This document shows, piece after piece, positions 42,622 through 52,024 of a DNA stretch of 64,000 nucleotides. The DNA lies in NCBI RefSeq assembly GCF_000424385.1, contig NZ_AUJU01000015.1, positions 56,546 to 120,545 on the forward strand, given 5' to 3'. Under the pieces are notes generated by a model. That model was not told the DNA's origin and did not search any database. It worked only from the letters and a program-made list of their open reading frames with translations. Source of the stretch: Butyrivibrio sp. LC3010. GTDB lineage: Bacteria > Bacillota > Clostridia > Lachnospirales > Lachnospiraceae. The position numbers were made by a program, and so were the translations under genes. How positions within the stretch are numbered: position 1 is the stretch's first letter; each line of letters opens with the position of its first letter.

Positions 42622-44583
42622 ATGAAAAAAGGCGGATGTTTTGAAAACTTAATAGGGAAAGCATCTGTCTTTTTTGCATTTTTATGCATCGGGACACTGA
42701 TGACAGGCTGCCAGAAAGTTACTGATTCCATAAGCAGTTATTTACAGGAAAACAGTTTTCAGAAAACAGAACTGACAGAAGAGGATGCATCAGGCGAAGA
42801 CAGTGCTTTGGTGGAAGGCTTCGATTTTGAAGGATTCTCAGATACTGTAAAAGAGACAGATGCCAGAATTAAAGGGATTTCAGATTCTGAAAGTGAGAAT
42901 GGCAGCAACATTTCTGAAAGTGAGAATGGCAGCAACCTTTCTGAAAGTGAGGATGAAAGTAACCTTTCCGGAAGTGATGAAGCAGATGGCATCGATGTAA
43001 AAAATGAAAATAACGCTGATCATGATACAGCAGAATCAAGTATCGGTAGCCGAGATAGCGCAGACTATGATGATGCCGGGGCAGATGCTGATGGCATAGA
43101 TAGTCTGACTTTTGGTGCAGATAAAAATAGTGCAGATAAAAAAGATACTACTGATAAAAGCACAGCAGCCGCAAAAGATACTCAAGAAAAAAACAATGGA
43201 AGGGAAAAAGGCACTACAGAAAGAAATAATTCCGGAAGAAAAGCGACGGACAGTAGTGATACCGAAAATACAGAAACTGGTAGTAGTGACATCAGAAATA
43301 AAGAGGCTGGAAGCAGGGATGACTCTGATATAAATGAGCAGGATGCATCAGGCTCATCATCCACCTTTGATCCGGTTAAGGTTAATAAGGCAATTGATGA
43401 TCTTATATCAAAGATTGAAAAAGAGACAGGCAGAGCCGGCAGAAGAAGGACTGTAGAAGAAACTGAAGAGACGGAAGAACAGGAGGGCAGGCAGTACTTT
43501 AGCGATACCTACCAGGAAGCGCAGAGAGCATCTCTTGGACTCTCGGTTGTAGATATTGAAGACCTTAAGAAAAGCCAGGCGGGGAATTACGCTTTCGAAC
43601 ATCTTACGGACGAAGGGAAGACCGTATATGTTGAGCTTTTGCAGATAATCAGACATAAGGCATCTGATGTAGTGGTGTCTACTCTTGATGAGGATGTACT
43701 GGATGTTGTGTGCCAGTTTGTTCAGGCAGATCACCCGGAATTGTTTTATATTGACGGATATACCTATACCCGCTACACCATTGGCGGAGTTCTTAAAAGA
43801 ATCTCTTTTTCCGGAAAATATTTATATGATGCTGATGAAATTGCAGAGCGTCAGGCAAAGATAGATGCTTATGTTGATGAATGCCTTTCAGGGATACCCA
43901 GAGATGCTGATACTTTTGCCAAGGTAAAATATGTGTATGACTACCTTATCACCAATACAGAATATGATGCAGATGCTCCGGATAATCAGAATATTTGTTC
44001 TGTATTTATCTATGGCAGATCGGTATGTCAGGGATATGCTGAGGCTACGCAGTATCTTCTAAATAAACTTGGGATTCCTGCTACTGTTGTTACAGGTAAA
44101 GTAAATGGTGTTGGACACACCTGGAACCTTGTAAGAGTTGATGGTGAGTACACTTATGTAGATACTACCTGGGGTGATTCTTCATACCAGATGAGCGAAG
44201 CTGCTGAAGGTGATAGTCAGAAACTTCCGTTTATCAATTATACTTATCTGTGCTGCACCACTCAGGATATTGAAAAGACACATGTAATTGCAGAGACACT
44301 TCCTGTGCCTGAATGTACATCAATGAAAAATAACTACTATGTCAGGGAAGGGGAGTACTTTACTGAGTGTGATATGGATGCCCTTGCAGCTCTGTTCAGA
44401 AAAAGATATGCGGACGGAAGCAATAATGTAACTATAAAGTGTAGTACCAAGGCTATTTATGATGAGTTTAATGATGTCCTTTTTGATGGTAAAAAAGTAT
44501 TCAGTCTGATGGAAGGCACAAATACTACAGTTTCTTATTCACGCTTTGAAAAGCAATACATACTTGTAATTTGGCTATATTGA
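42622..44583 (+). CDS. Surface lipoprotein with transglutaminase-like domain
   Basis: An N-terminal signal with lipobox LMTGC (Cys near residue 30) predicts a lipid-anchored protein. A Ser/Asp/Glu/Asn-rich linker of about 220 residues, including repeated SESENGSN units, follows. A transglutaminase/protease-like domain occupies about residues 420-530 with the full catalytic triad: Cys469 in SVCQGYAEA, His499 in GHTWN and Asp514 in VDTTWGD. The C-terminal 120 residues are unassigned. Such domains cut or cross-link wall or surface proteins; the substrate is unknown. It starts 17 nt after prfC with a weak ribosome binding site and may be co-transcribed with it. Confidence 0.8.
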   Translation: MKKGGCFENLIGKASVFFAFLCIGTLMTGCQKVTDSISSYLQENSFQKTELTEEDASGEDSALVEGFDFEGFSDTVKETDARIKGISDSESENGSNISESENGSNLSESEDESNLSGSDEADGIDVKNENNADHDTAESSIGSRDSADYDDAGADADGIDSLTFGADKNSADKKDTTDKSTAAAKDTQEKNNGREKGTTERNNSGRKATDSSDTENTETGSSDIRNKEAGSRDDSDINEQDASGSSSTFDPVKVNKAIDDLISKIEKETGRAGRRRTVEETEETEEQEGRQYFSDTYQEAQRASLGLSVVDIEDLKKSQAGNYAFEHLTDEGKTVYVELLQIIRHKASDVVVSTLDEDVLDVVCQFVQADHPELFYIDGYTYTRYTIGGVLKRISFSGKYLYDADEIAERQAKIDAYVDECLSGIPRDADTFAKVKYVYDYLITNTEYDADAPDNQNICSVFIYGRSVCQGYAEATQYLLNKLGIPATVVTGKVNGVGHTWNLVRVDGEYTYVDTTWGDSSYQMSEAAEGDSQKLPFINYTYLCCTTQDIEKTHVIAETLPVPECTSMKNNYYVREGEYFTECDMDALAALFRKRYADGSNNVTIKCSTKAIYDEFNDVLFDGKKVFSLMEGTNTTVSYSRFEKQYILVIWLY

Positions 44584-44679
44584 GGAATTACAAGTGTTCA
44601 AACAAACGATATTACGTTGAAACATATCATTACCAATGATAAAATATTTTTAGTTTCTAAATTATAAGGAGGTAATGGT

Positions 44680-45870
44680 ATGTTAAATTTTACTAACTTC
44701 ATGACCGGTATATTTGGGGGATTGGGAAAGGTAATAGTTGCGCTTTTTATCCTTCTCATCGCGTATATCGTGGCATCAATTGCAAAGTCACTTATTATCA
44801 AGCTGATGACACATACAAAGCTTGGATTTATTGTTTCAAGGGCTGACGGACCAAGACCCGGAGTGACAATAACCTACATAAGCAAGCTTGTATATGTCAT
44901 CGTCTTTATGCTTTTTATTCCGTCAATCTTTGGAACTCTCGGAATAGACAGTATTTCTTCTCCGATAATGGGACTGCTTAATACAATTTGGGGCTATGTT
45001 CCGAATGTATTAGCAGCAGTTATCGTGATTTTTGTCGGCAATCTCATAGCAAGCGCAGTTCGGACACTTTCAGAACCTGTATTTGCAAGACTTAAAGTCG
45101 ATGAGCTTCAGGCAAAGGCAGGCATTGAGGTCAGAGACAACGCAAGACTTTCCTATACACTTGCCTACATCGTATATGTCCTGATAATGATTCCTGTATT
45201 CATCGTGGCTCTCAATGCTCTTAAGATTGAAGCCATAACTGAACCAGCTGTAAATATGCTTACAATCGTGATCAACTATATTCCTAGAATAATAGTTGCA
45301 TGCCTGGTTGTTTTTGTGGGTTATCTCATTGGAAGATTTGCTGGTCAGATAGTGACACAGCTTTTGGCTTCAACAGGTGTTGATAAAAAGCTTACAGATG
45401 TAACAGATGGAAAGACTGAGAAATTTGTTCTTTCAAAAGTTACCGGAAATGTCGTGCAGGTAGTTATAAATATCATATTTATAGTTCAGGGCTTCTCAGT
45501 TGTAGAACTTAATCTTCTCACAAACATTGGATCAGCTGTAATAGGATACATGCCTAAAGCACTTGCAGCCATAATTATTCTGACGCTTGCATATTTTGCA
45601 GCTATTCTTGCAGAAAAAGCTTTGAAGAAAAACGGCATGGACGGATATGCGATTCTTTCAAAAGCAGTAATTTTTGTTATTGGAATATTCATGGTTCTCA
45701 ATCAGCTGGGAATAGCTACAATTATTGTGAACTCAGCATTTATAATTCTTGTGGCAGCACTTGCAATTGCATTTGCAGTATCCTTTGGTATCGGAGGAAG
45801 GTCATTTGCTGCAAGACAACTCGATAAGCTTGATAAGTACATAGAAGATAACAGCAGAAAAAAGGACTGA
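44680..45870 (+). CDS. Mechanosensitive-channel-like membrane protein (TM-helix repeat family)
   Basis: The 396-residue protein is built from repeated 'conserved TM helix' units: VPNVLAAVIVIFVGNLIAS, IPRIIVACLVVFVGYLIG and MPKALAAIIILTLAYFAA are three clear copies, each a membrane helix after a P-x-x-x-A turn, plus further helices near 10-32, 65-85 and 330-360. This architecture belongs to small mechanosensitive-channel-like proteins. It lacks a cytoplasmic MscS beta domain, so gating activity is uncertain. AAGGAGG precedes the ATG, and the gene is probably monocistronic with the terminator at 45980. Confidence 0.75.
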   Translation: MLNFTNFMTGIFGGLGKVIVALFILLIAYIVASIAKSLIIKLMTHTKLGFIVSRADGPRPGVTITYISKLVYVIVFMLFIPSIFGTLGIDSISSPIMGLLNTIWGYVPNVLAAVIVIFVGNLIASAVRTLSEPVFARLKVDELQAKAGIEVRDNARLSYTLAYIVYVLIMIPVFIVALNALKIEAITEPAVNMLTIVINYIPRIIVACLVVFVGYLIGRFAGQIVTQLLASTGVDKKLTDVTDGKTEKFVLSKVTGNVVQVVINIIFIVQGFSVVELNLLTNIGSAVIGYMPKALAAIIILTLAYFAAILAEKALKKNGMDGYAILSKAVIFVIGIFMVLNQLGIATIIVNSAFIILVAALAIAFAVSFGIGGRSFAARQLDKLDKYIEDNSRKKD

Positions 45871-45979
45871 TGCTGCAATAGTCAGATTTTAGAAGATAGG
45901 CTACCGAAATTTGTTTTATAGTAAGCTTCAATTATTTTTGTGGATTACAGTAGCTGCTTAACCTGCTATGCATACCAAC

Positions 45980-46016
45980 GGAGGGCAGACATAAAAAGTT
46001 GCCCTCCGCTTTTCTA
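45980..46016 (+). terminator. Terminator before the asp23-nusB operon
   Basis: A perfect 8-bp stem GGAGGGCA (45980-45987) / TGCCCTCC (46000-46007) is followed by gcTTTTCT. Its right arm overlaps the -35 of the next promoter. Confidence 0.7.
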
Positions 46017-46027
46017 TCTTGTATAAT
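45999..46027 (+). promoter_or_regulatory. Promoter of the asp23-nusB-xseA-...-recN run
   Basis: TTGCCC (45999-46004), 17-nt spacer, TATAAT (46022-46027), 36 nt before the first start codon. Confidence 0.65.
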
Positions 46028-46062
46028 TATAAGGATTTCAGTATGAAAGGAATGTGATTGCT

Positions 46063-46437
46063 ATGGAAAAGGAAGTACAGAATAATACACTTATAAAAGC
46101 AAAGGGTATTGGATCTGTTAAGATTGCAGACGATGTAGTTGCTAAGATAGCTGCACTTGCAGCCCTTGAGATCGATGGCGTTAGTGCAATGGCCGGTAAT
46201 TATACAAGTGAGACTATCGAGAAGGTAGGGCCAATGAACCTTCAGAAGAGCTCTAAGATCTTTTTAAATAATGGCAAAGTTCGTGTAGACTTGTCCATAC
46301 TCATGGATTATAGCTACAATATCCCTGCTACAAGTAAGAAAGTCCAGGATAAAGTTAAGAGCTCTATAGAGAGTATGACAGGACTTGAGGTAACTGATGT
46401 TAATGTCCGCATAGCCGGAATTACTATGCCGGAATAA
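46063..46437 (+). CDS. Asp23/Gls24 family envelope stress protein
   Basis: The 124-residue protein carries IADDVVAKIAALAALEIDGVSAM near the N-terminus and VRVDLSILMDYSYNIPATSKKVQDKVKSSIESMTGLEVTDVNV, the Asp23 domain. Homologues are membrane-associated alkaline-shock proteins. AAGGAA at 46047-46052 suits ATG 46063 better than GTG 46054. Its place before nusB is typical of Clostridia. Confidence 0.9.
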   Translation: MEKEVQNNTLIKAKGIGSVKIADDVVAKIAALAALEIDGVSAMAGNYTSETIEKVGPMNLQKSSKIFLNNGKVRVDLSILMDYSYNIPATSKKVQDKVKSSIESMTGLEVTDVNVRIAGITMPE

Positions 46438-46455
46438 GAGGATTGTAGAGGAATT

Positions 46456-46854
46456 ATGAAAAGATCAGAATTAAGAGAACAGGTTTTCCAGTTACTTTTC
46501 CGTGTTGAGTTCAACACACCTGAGGAGATGAGGGAGCAGGAGGATCTGTTCATAGAGACAAATGATAAAGAGATGAGCGATGCCGATGTCACTTTTGTAA
46601 AAGAGCGCTATGAGAGAATTGCTGCGAAGCTTCCTGAGATTGATAAACAGTTAAATGAAGTAACTACCGGCTGGGATACCGGCAGAATCGGTAAAGTTGA
46701 ACTTGCTATTTTAAGGCTTGCCGTATACGAGATTAAATTTGACGAGTCAATTCCTACCGGAGTTGCAATAAATGAGGCGGTTGAGCTGTCTAAGAAGTTT
46801 GGTCAGGATGGCGCTTCTTCCTTTGTGAATGGAGTACTGGCTAAGTTTGCGTAA
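46456..46854 (+). CDS. nusB: Transcription antitermination factor NusB
   Basis: The 132-residue all-helical protein has KRSELREQVFQLLFRVEFN at the start and the C-terminal IPTGVAINEAVELSKKFGQD plus SFVNGVLAKF signature. It binds boxA RNA with NusE for rRNA antitermination. xseA begins inside its last 26 bases. Confidence 0.95.
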   Translation: MKRSELREQVFQLLFRVEFNTPEEMREQEDLFIETNDKEMSDADVTFVKERYERIAAKLPEIDKQLNEVTTGWDTGRIGKVELAILRLAVYEIKFDESIPTGVAINEAVELSKKFGQDGASSFVNGVLAKFA

Positions 46855-48058
46855 TGTATATACAGTTGAACAGATAAATAATTACATAAAAAATATGTTC
46901 AGGCAGGACTTTCTTCTTTCTTCACTCACTGTTAAGGGAGAGATAAGTAACTGCAAATATCATTCCTCCGGTCACATCTACTTTACGCTTAAGGATGCGT
47001 CCGGAGCGATTTCATGTGTGATGTTTAGAGGCAGCAGACCCGATGGACTTAAGTTCCAGATGAAAGAGGGGCAGCAGGTAAATGTCACGGGAACGATAGA
47101 TGTTTATGAACGCGACGGTAAGTACCAGCTCTATGCTAAGAAAATTGAGTTAGATGGAGAGGGTGCTTTATTTGAGCGTTTTGCAACATTAAAAAAAGAA
47201 CTGGCTGAAAGGGGAATGTTTGCCCCTGAGTATAAGCAGCCAATACCAAAATATATAAAGACTCTTGGAGTTGTCACAGCTCCTACAGGTGCTGCCGTAA
47301 GGGATATTATAAACATATCGCGAAGAAGAAATCCCTATGTACAGATTTATCTCTATCCTGCAATTGTGCAGGGGGATCAGGCTAAGGAGAGCATTGTAAA
47401 GGGTATAGAAACCCTTACCGAAATGGGAGTTGACGTCATCATAGTGGGGCGAGGCGGAGGTTCCATCGAGGATTTATGGGCTTTTAATGAAGAGATGGTG
47501 GCAGAGGCTATATTTAACTGTCCTATACCTATTATCTCTGCAGTAGGTCATGAGACTGACTGGACAATTGCTGACTTTGTTTCTGACCTCAGAGCCCCGA
47601 CGCCATCAGCTGCGGCTGAGCTGGCAGTTTACGAATATGAGCTGCTATCTCACGATATCGATGCTTACAGGGATATTCTGTTTAGACGCATGAACGATAG
47701 AATTGGCAGATTGCGTGACAGAGCTGAAAATGACAAGAGATTTTTGGAGCATTTATCTCCGGAAGCCAGAATCCGAGATCAGAGGATGCGTGCTGCTCAG
47801 ATGGAGGAAAAATTATCAAGGATCATCACAGATATGATACGTGATAAAAAACATCTTCTTGCAGTGAATGTAGAGAGGCTTAAAGCGCTCAGTCCCCTGG
47901 ATAAGCTTCAGTCAGGCTTTTCATATGTATCTGATAGTGAAGGTAAAAACATCAGATCGATTGAGGGAGTTAAGGCTGGGGATGAGCTTTTGATAAATGT
48001 AATAGACGGAACTATAAAGACTGAAGTTATCAGTGCGAAGGAAACAACCTATGGCTAA
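46829..48058 (+). CDS. xseA: Exodeoxyribonuclease VII large subunit
   Basis: Up to 409 residues: an N-terminal OB fold (YTVEQINNYIKNMFRQDF, SNCKYHSSGHIYFTLKDASG) and the nuclease region with TLGVVTAPTGAAVRDIINI, VGRGGGSIEDLWAFN and PIISAVGHETDWTIADFVSD. Large plus small subunits degrade single-stranded DNA. The start may be ATG 46829 or TTG 46847, both inside nusB; the conserved YTV region follows either. It overlaps xseB by 8 bases. Confidence 0.94.
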   Translation: MEYWLSLRNVYTVEQINNYIKNMFRQDFLLSSLTVKGEISNCKYHSSGHIYFTLKDASGAISCVMFRGSRPDGLKFQMKEGQQVNVTGTIDVYERDGKYQLYAKKIELDGEGALFERFATLKKELAERGMFAPEYKQPIPKYIKTLGVVTAPTGAAVRDIINISRRRNPYVQIYLYPAIVQGDQAKESIVKGIETLTEMGVDVIIVGRGGGSIEDLWAFNEEMVAEAIFNCPIPIISAVGHETDWTIADFVSDLRAPTPSAAAELAVYEYELLSHDIDAYRDILFRRMNDRIGRLRDRAENDKRFLEHLSPEARIRDQRMRAAQMEEKLSRIITDMIRDKKHLLAVNVERLKALSPLDKLQSGFSYVSDSEGKNIRSIEGVKAGDELLINVIDGTIKTEVISAKETTYG

Positions 48059-48296
48059 GAAAACTGAAAATATAGATGCTGAAGAAAATAAAAATGAATT
48101 ATCAGTCGAGGAAGCTTTTGACAAGATTGATGCTACGATAAAAGAGCTTGAAAAAAACGATGTATCTCTTGAAGAATCATTTAAGCTTTTTAAGGAAGGT
48201 ATGGATCTTTTGAAATACTGCAATGATTCAATTGATAAGGTTGAGAAAAAGGTTCAGAAGGTCATGGCAGATGGTCAGACGGAGGATTTTGATTGA
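48051..48296 (+). CDS. xseB: Exodeoxyribonuclease VII small subunit
   Basis: The 81-residue protein has the XseB core VEEAFDKIDATIKELEKNDV followed by SLEESFKLFKEGMDLLKYCN. GAAGGAAA precedes ATG 48051. The stop overlaps the ispA start codon by one base. Confidence 0.93.
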   Translation: MAKKTENIDAEENKNELSVEEAFDKIDATIKELEKNDVSLEESFKLFKEGMDLLKYCNDSIDKVEKKVQKVMADGQTEDFD

Positions 48297-49216
48297 TGTC
48301 GGATTTTGATAATTTACTTGATAAAAAGGCACAAGAGGCAGAGGAGATTATAAAAAGCTTTCTTCCTGCCGTGGAAGGCTATCAAAAAAAGGTAATCGAG
48401 GCCATGAATTACAGCGTAATGGCTGGTGGTAAGAGAATAAGACCCGTTCTCATGATGGAAATGTTCAGGATTTTTGGAGGAACATCTGAGAATACGGTCA
48501 AGCCGTTCATGGCAGCGATTGAAATGATTCATACTTATTCTCTGGTTCATGACGATCTTCCGGCGATGGACAATGACGAATACAGAAGAGGCAGAAAAAC
48601 AACCCACGTGGTATATGGTCCGGGAATGGCCACATTGGCCGGTGACGGACTGTTGAACTATGCATTTGAGACTGCCATCAGATCATTTTTATCAAATGAA
48701 AGCCTTACTGAATTTGATGGTGTCATAAAAGACAGAAAAGCCATGGCACTGAAGATTCTTGCCGAAAAGGCAGGAATATACGGAATGGTAGGTGGACAGT
48801 GCGCTGATATTGAGGCTGAAGGAAAACAGTCTTCAACTGAAGATGAGCTGATTTTTATACATGAGAATAAGACAGCTGCAATGCTGGAGAGCAGTATGAT
48901 GATAGGGGCTCTTCTCGCCGGAGCTGACAGTGCAGATATTCAGAATATTGAACAGGCTGCAAGAAAAATAGGCGTGGCGTTCCAGATTCAGGATGATGTG
49001 CTTGATGTCATAGGAGATGAGGCACAGCTTGGAAAGCCTATTGGTTCTGATGAGAAGAATGAGAAGACTACCTATGTTACACTTCATGGAATAGAGGATT
49101 CCAAGAATGAAGTTCAAAAGCTTTCAAATGAAGCAATAAGCATTCTTGCAGAATTTGATGGAGCGCAGGACTTCCTTATTCCTCTTGTGAAATGGATGAT
49201 TTCAAGGAATAAGTAA
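48296..49216 (+). CDS. ispA: Farnesyl diphosphate synthase (polyprenyl synthetase)
   Basis: This is an all-alpha prenyltransferase of about 306 residues. First aspartate-rich motif DDLPAMDND (with HDDLPAMD preceded by YSLVH), second motif QIQDDVLDV, plus GGKRIRPVLMMEMF. It makes C15 FPP from IPP and DMAPP, supplying uppS. ATG 48296 lies one codon after an in-frame TTG and follows GGAGG at 48281-48285. Confidence 0.94.
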   Translation: MSDFDNLLDKKAQEAEEIIKSFLPAVEGYQKKVIEAMNYSVMAGGKRIRPVLMMEMFRIFGGTSENTVKPFMAAIEMIHTYSLVHDDLPAMDNDEYRRGRKTTHVVYGPGMATLAGDGLLNYAFETAIRSFLSNESLTEFDGVIKDRKAMALKILAEKAGIYGMVGGQCADIEAEGKQSSTEDELIFIHENKTAAMLESSMMIGALLAGADSADIQNIEQAARKIGVAFQIQDDVLDVIGDEAQLGKPIGSDEKNEKTTYVTLHGIEDSKNEVQKLSNEAISILAEFDGAQDFLIPLVKWMISRNK

Positions 49217-49268
49217 TATTTTTGAAGAAGATAATTCATTTTGGCTATGCCAAAAGATGAGGGCCGAC

Positions 49269-51137
49269 ATGTTAATTGATGGTATCAATAAACCAAATGA
49301 TATAAAGAAGATTCCGGCAGGAAAATATAATCAACTTGCACAGGAAATAAGAGAATTCTTAATTGAAAAGATAAGTGTTACAGGAGGACACCTTGCTTCT
49401 AATCTTGGAGTGGTGGAGCTGACTATGGCGCTTCATCTTGAACTTGATCTTCCTAAGGACAAGATCATATGGGATGTTGGACATCAATCCTATACACATA
49501 AGCTTCTGACCGGAAGGAAGGATGGCTTTGATAATTTAAGAAAATTCGGCGGCATGAGCGGTTTTCCTAAAAGAACAGAGTCCGACTGTGACTGCTTCGA
49601 TACAGGACACAGTTCTACCAGTCTCTCAGCGGGACTCGGTATGGTAAGAGCAAGGCAGCTCTCAGATGAGAACTACACCATTGTCTCTGTTATTGGTGAC
49701 GGCTCACTGACCGGCGGACTTGCTTATGAAGCACTTAATAATGCAGCAAAGCTCGACACCAATTTCATCATGGTTCTTAATGACAATGAGATGTCTATTT
49801 CCGAGAATGTTGGAGGTATGGCAAAATATCTTAACGTTGTCAGAACAAATGAAGGATATTTGAACCTTAGGGACGATATTTATAATTCATTGAAGAATTC
49901 CAGCCCTAAGATGGTTAAAGGCATCAGAAGGGCTAAAAACAGCTTTAAGCAGCTATTTGTGCCCGGTATGGTATTTGAGAATCTGGGAATTACATATCTT
50001 GGTCCTATAGATGGGCATAATATCCCGGCATTAAGAGCCGCAATAAGGGAAGCCAAAAAGGTTCGTAAAGCTGTTATGATACATATCGTTACCAAAAAGG
50101 GTAAAGGTTATGAACCTGCAGAAAGGCATCCTGCAAGATTCCACGGAACGGAACCGTTTATTATAGAGAACGGAATTCCGAGAAATCCCAGAACTGTGGC
50201 TAATTATCAGGATATTTTCAGCACGGTTATGTGCAAGATAGGCGAGCGCGAGCCAAAGGTAGTTGCCATAACGGCAGCCATGGCAGACGGAACCGGACTT
50301 AAAAGATTCAGGAATATGTACCGTGACAGATTTTTTGATGCGGGAATTGCAGAAGAACACGCAGTAACCTTCGCGGCAGGACTGGCTGTTGGTGGGTTTC
50401 ATCCTGTATTTGCGGTGTACAGCTCATTTTTGCAAAGAGCTTATGATCAGATATTGGAAGATGTATGCCTTCAGAATCTTCCGGTCACATTTGCAATTGA
50501 CAGAGCAGGACTGGTTGGAAGCGACGGAGAGACCCATCAGGGTATTTTTGATCTGTCCTATCTTTCAAGCATGCCCAATATGCATATTATGGCTCCTAAA
50601 AATAAATGGGAGCTTTCCGATATGATGAAATTCGCTATACAGTTTGACGGGCCTACTGCCATTCGTTATCCGAGAGGCAAGGCATATGACGGACTTGGCG
50701 AATTCCGTGAACCCATAGAGATGGGCAAATCCGAGCCGATTTATAAGGAGAGAGATATAGTGCTCCTCGCAGTAGGTAGTATGGTCAAGACAGCTGAGGC
50801 AGTCAGAGAAATACTTATCTCAAAGGGCTATAACTGCTCACTTACAAATGCCAGATTTGTTAAACCGATAGATGAGGACTATATAAGAGAAGCCTCTAAA
50901 AAGCATAAACTTATTGTAACCATGGAAGAGAATGTGGAGACAGGCGGCTTTGGTGATCAGGTGAGAAGATTTATAAGCCGTGAAGAAATCGACATTAAGC
51001 AGCTTTCAATTGCACTTCCGGATGAGTTTATAACCCATGGTTCTTGTGAACAGCTATATAAGGCACTGGGAATTGATGAGGAATCAATAGCAAAAAAGGT
51101 TATTAGAAGATACGAGGAAATAATAGTAAATGGCTAA
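49269..51137 (+). CDS. dxs: 1-deoxy-D-xylulose 5-phosphate synthase
   Basis: The 622-residue thiamine-diphosphate enzyme contains GHQSYTHKLLTGR, GDGSLTGGLAYEALNNA (ThDP-binding GDG motif), the GPIDGHN site, AEEHAVTFAAGLA and the C-terminal GDQV transketolase domain. It condenses pyruvate and glyceraldehyde 3-phosphate to DXP, the first MEP step. ATG 49257 is in frame, but GAGGG (49259-49263) points to ATG 49269, which also matches the usual MLxDxIN start. Confidence 0.96.
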   Translation: MLIDGINKPNDIKKIPAGKYNQLAQEIREFLIEKISVTGGHLASNLGVVELTMALHLELDLPKDKIIWDVGHQSYTHKLLTGRKDGFDNLRKFGGMSGFPKRTESDCDCFDTGHSSTSLSAGLGMVRARQLSDENYTIVSVIGDGSLTGGLAYEALNNAAKLDTNFIMVLNDNEMSISENVGGMAKYLNVVRTNEGYLNLRDDIYNSLKNSSPKMVKGIRRAKNSFKQLFVPGMVFENLGITYLGPIDGHNIPALRAAIREAKKVRKAVMIHIVTKKGKGYEPAERHPARFHGTEPFIIENGIPRNPRTVANYQDIFSTVMCKIGEREPKVVAITAAMADGTGLKRFRNMYRDRFFDAGIAEEHAVTFAAGLAVGGFHPVFAVYSSFLQRAYDQILEDVCLQNLPVTFAIDRAGLVGSDGETHQGIFDLSYLSSMPNMHIMAPKNKWELSDMMKFAIQFDGPTAIRYPRGKAYDGLGEFREPIEMGKSEPIYKERDIVLLAVGSMVKTAEAVREILISKGYNCSLTNARFVKPIDEDYIREASKKHKLIVTMEENVETGGFGDQVRRFISREEIDIKQLSIALPDEFITHGSCEQLYKALGIDEESIAKKVIRRYEEIIVNG

Positions 51138-52020
51138 GGAAAGACTGGACGTTATTCTGGTTTCAAGAGGACTGGCACCTTCACGGGAAAAGGCTAAAGC
51201 AGTAATCATGGCCGGGGATGTCTTTGTGAATGGGCAGAGAGAGGATAAACCCGGAACATCTTTTGATGAATCCAAAATCACATCATTAGAGGTAAAGGGA
51301 GATCAGCTTCCCTATGTCAGCAGAGGCGGACTAAAACTTGAGAAGGCCATGAAGAGCTTTGAACTTACTCTTGACGGCTTTGTGTGTATGGATATAGGAG
51401 CATCTACAGGCGGTTTTACCGATTGTATGCTTCAAAATGGAGCTTCCAAGGTCTATTCTGTTGATGTGGGACATGGCCAGCTTGCATGGAAATTAAGATC
51501 CGATGAGCGCGTGGTCTGCATGGAAAAGACCAATTTCAGATATCTGACACGAGAAGATATTGATGATGATTTAGATTTTGCTTCTGTAGATGTATCTTTC
51601 ATTTCATTGACAAAGATTCTCATACCTGCCAGAAAGCTTTTGAAGGACACCGGAGAGATGGTGTGCCTCATAAAACCTCAGTTTGAAGCAGGAAGAGAAA
51701 AAGTCGGGAAAAAGGGTGTCGTAAGAGAGCCGGAGACTCACGAAGAGGTTATCAGGAAGGTCATGGACTTTGCTGATATCATCGGCTTTAAGGTTTTAAA
51801 TCTGGATTTTTCACCTGTAAGAGGTCCTGAAGGAAATATCGAATACCTGCTTTATATACGTAAGGATGAGAGCAGGAATGCAGAGGTGAATGAAATAAAT
51901 GAAGGGGAAGGACTTCATAAACTGGCAGAGGTTGTGGAAGCCGGAAACGGACTTTCATCTGACCCGGATATGAAGAACCTTATTGAGGAGACGGTTAAAA
52001 AAGCACACGGGGAGCTGTAA
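51130..52020 (+). CDS. tlyA: TlyA-family rRNA 2'-O-methyltransferase
   Basis: The 296-residue protein starts with an S4 RNA-binding domain (ERLDVILVSRGLAPSREKAK), followed by an FtsJ-like SAM domain with MDIGASTGGFTDCML, SVDVGHGQLAWKLR and VDVSFISLTKI. Mycobacterial TlyA methylates 16S and 23S rRNA; Firmicutes members sit between dxs and nadK as here. The start overlaps dxs by 8 bases. A 40-residue acidic tail follows the methyltransferase domain. Confidence 0.92.
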   Translation: MAKERLDVILVSRGLAPSREKAKAVIMAGDVFVNGQREDKPGTSFDESKITSLEVKGDQLPYVSRGGLKLEKAMKSFELTLDGFVCMDIGASTGGFTDCMLQNGASKVYSVDVGHGQLAWKLRSDERVVCMEKTNFRYLTREDIDDDLDFASVDVSFISLTKILIPARKLLKDTGEMVCLIKPQFEAGREKVGKKGVVREPETHEEVIRKVMDFADIIGFKVLNLDFSPVRGPEGNIEYLLYIRKDESRNAEVNEINEGEGLHKLAEVVEAGNGLSSDPDMKNLIEETVKKAHGEL

Positions 52021-52024
52021 TTCT

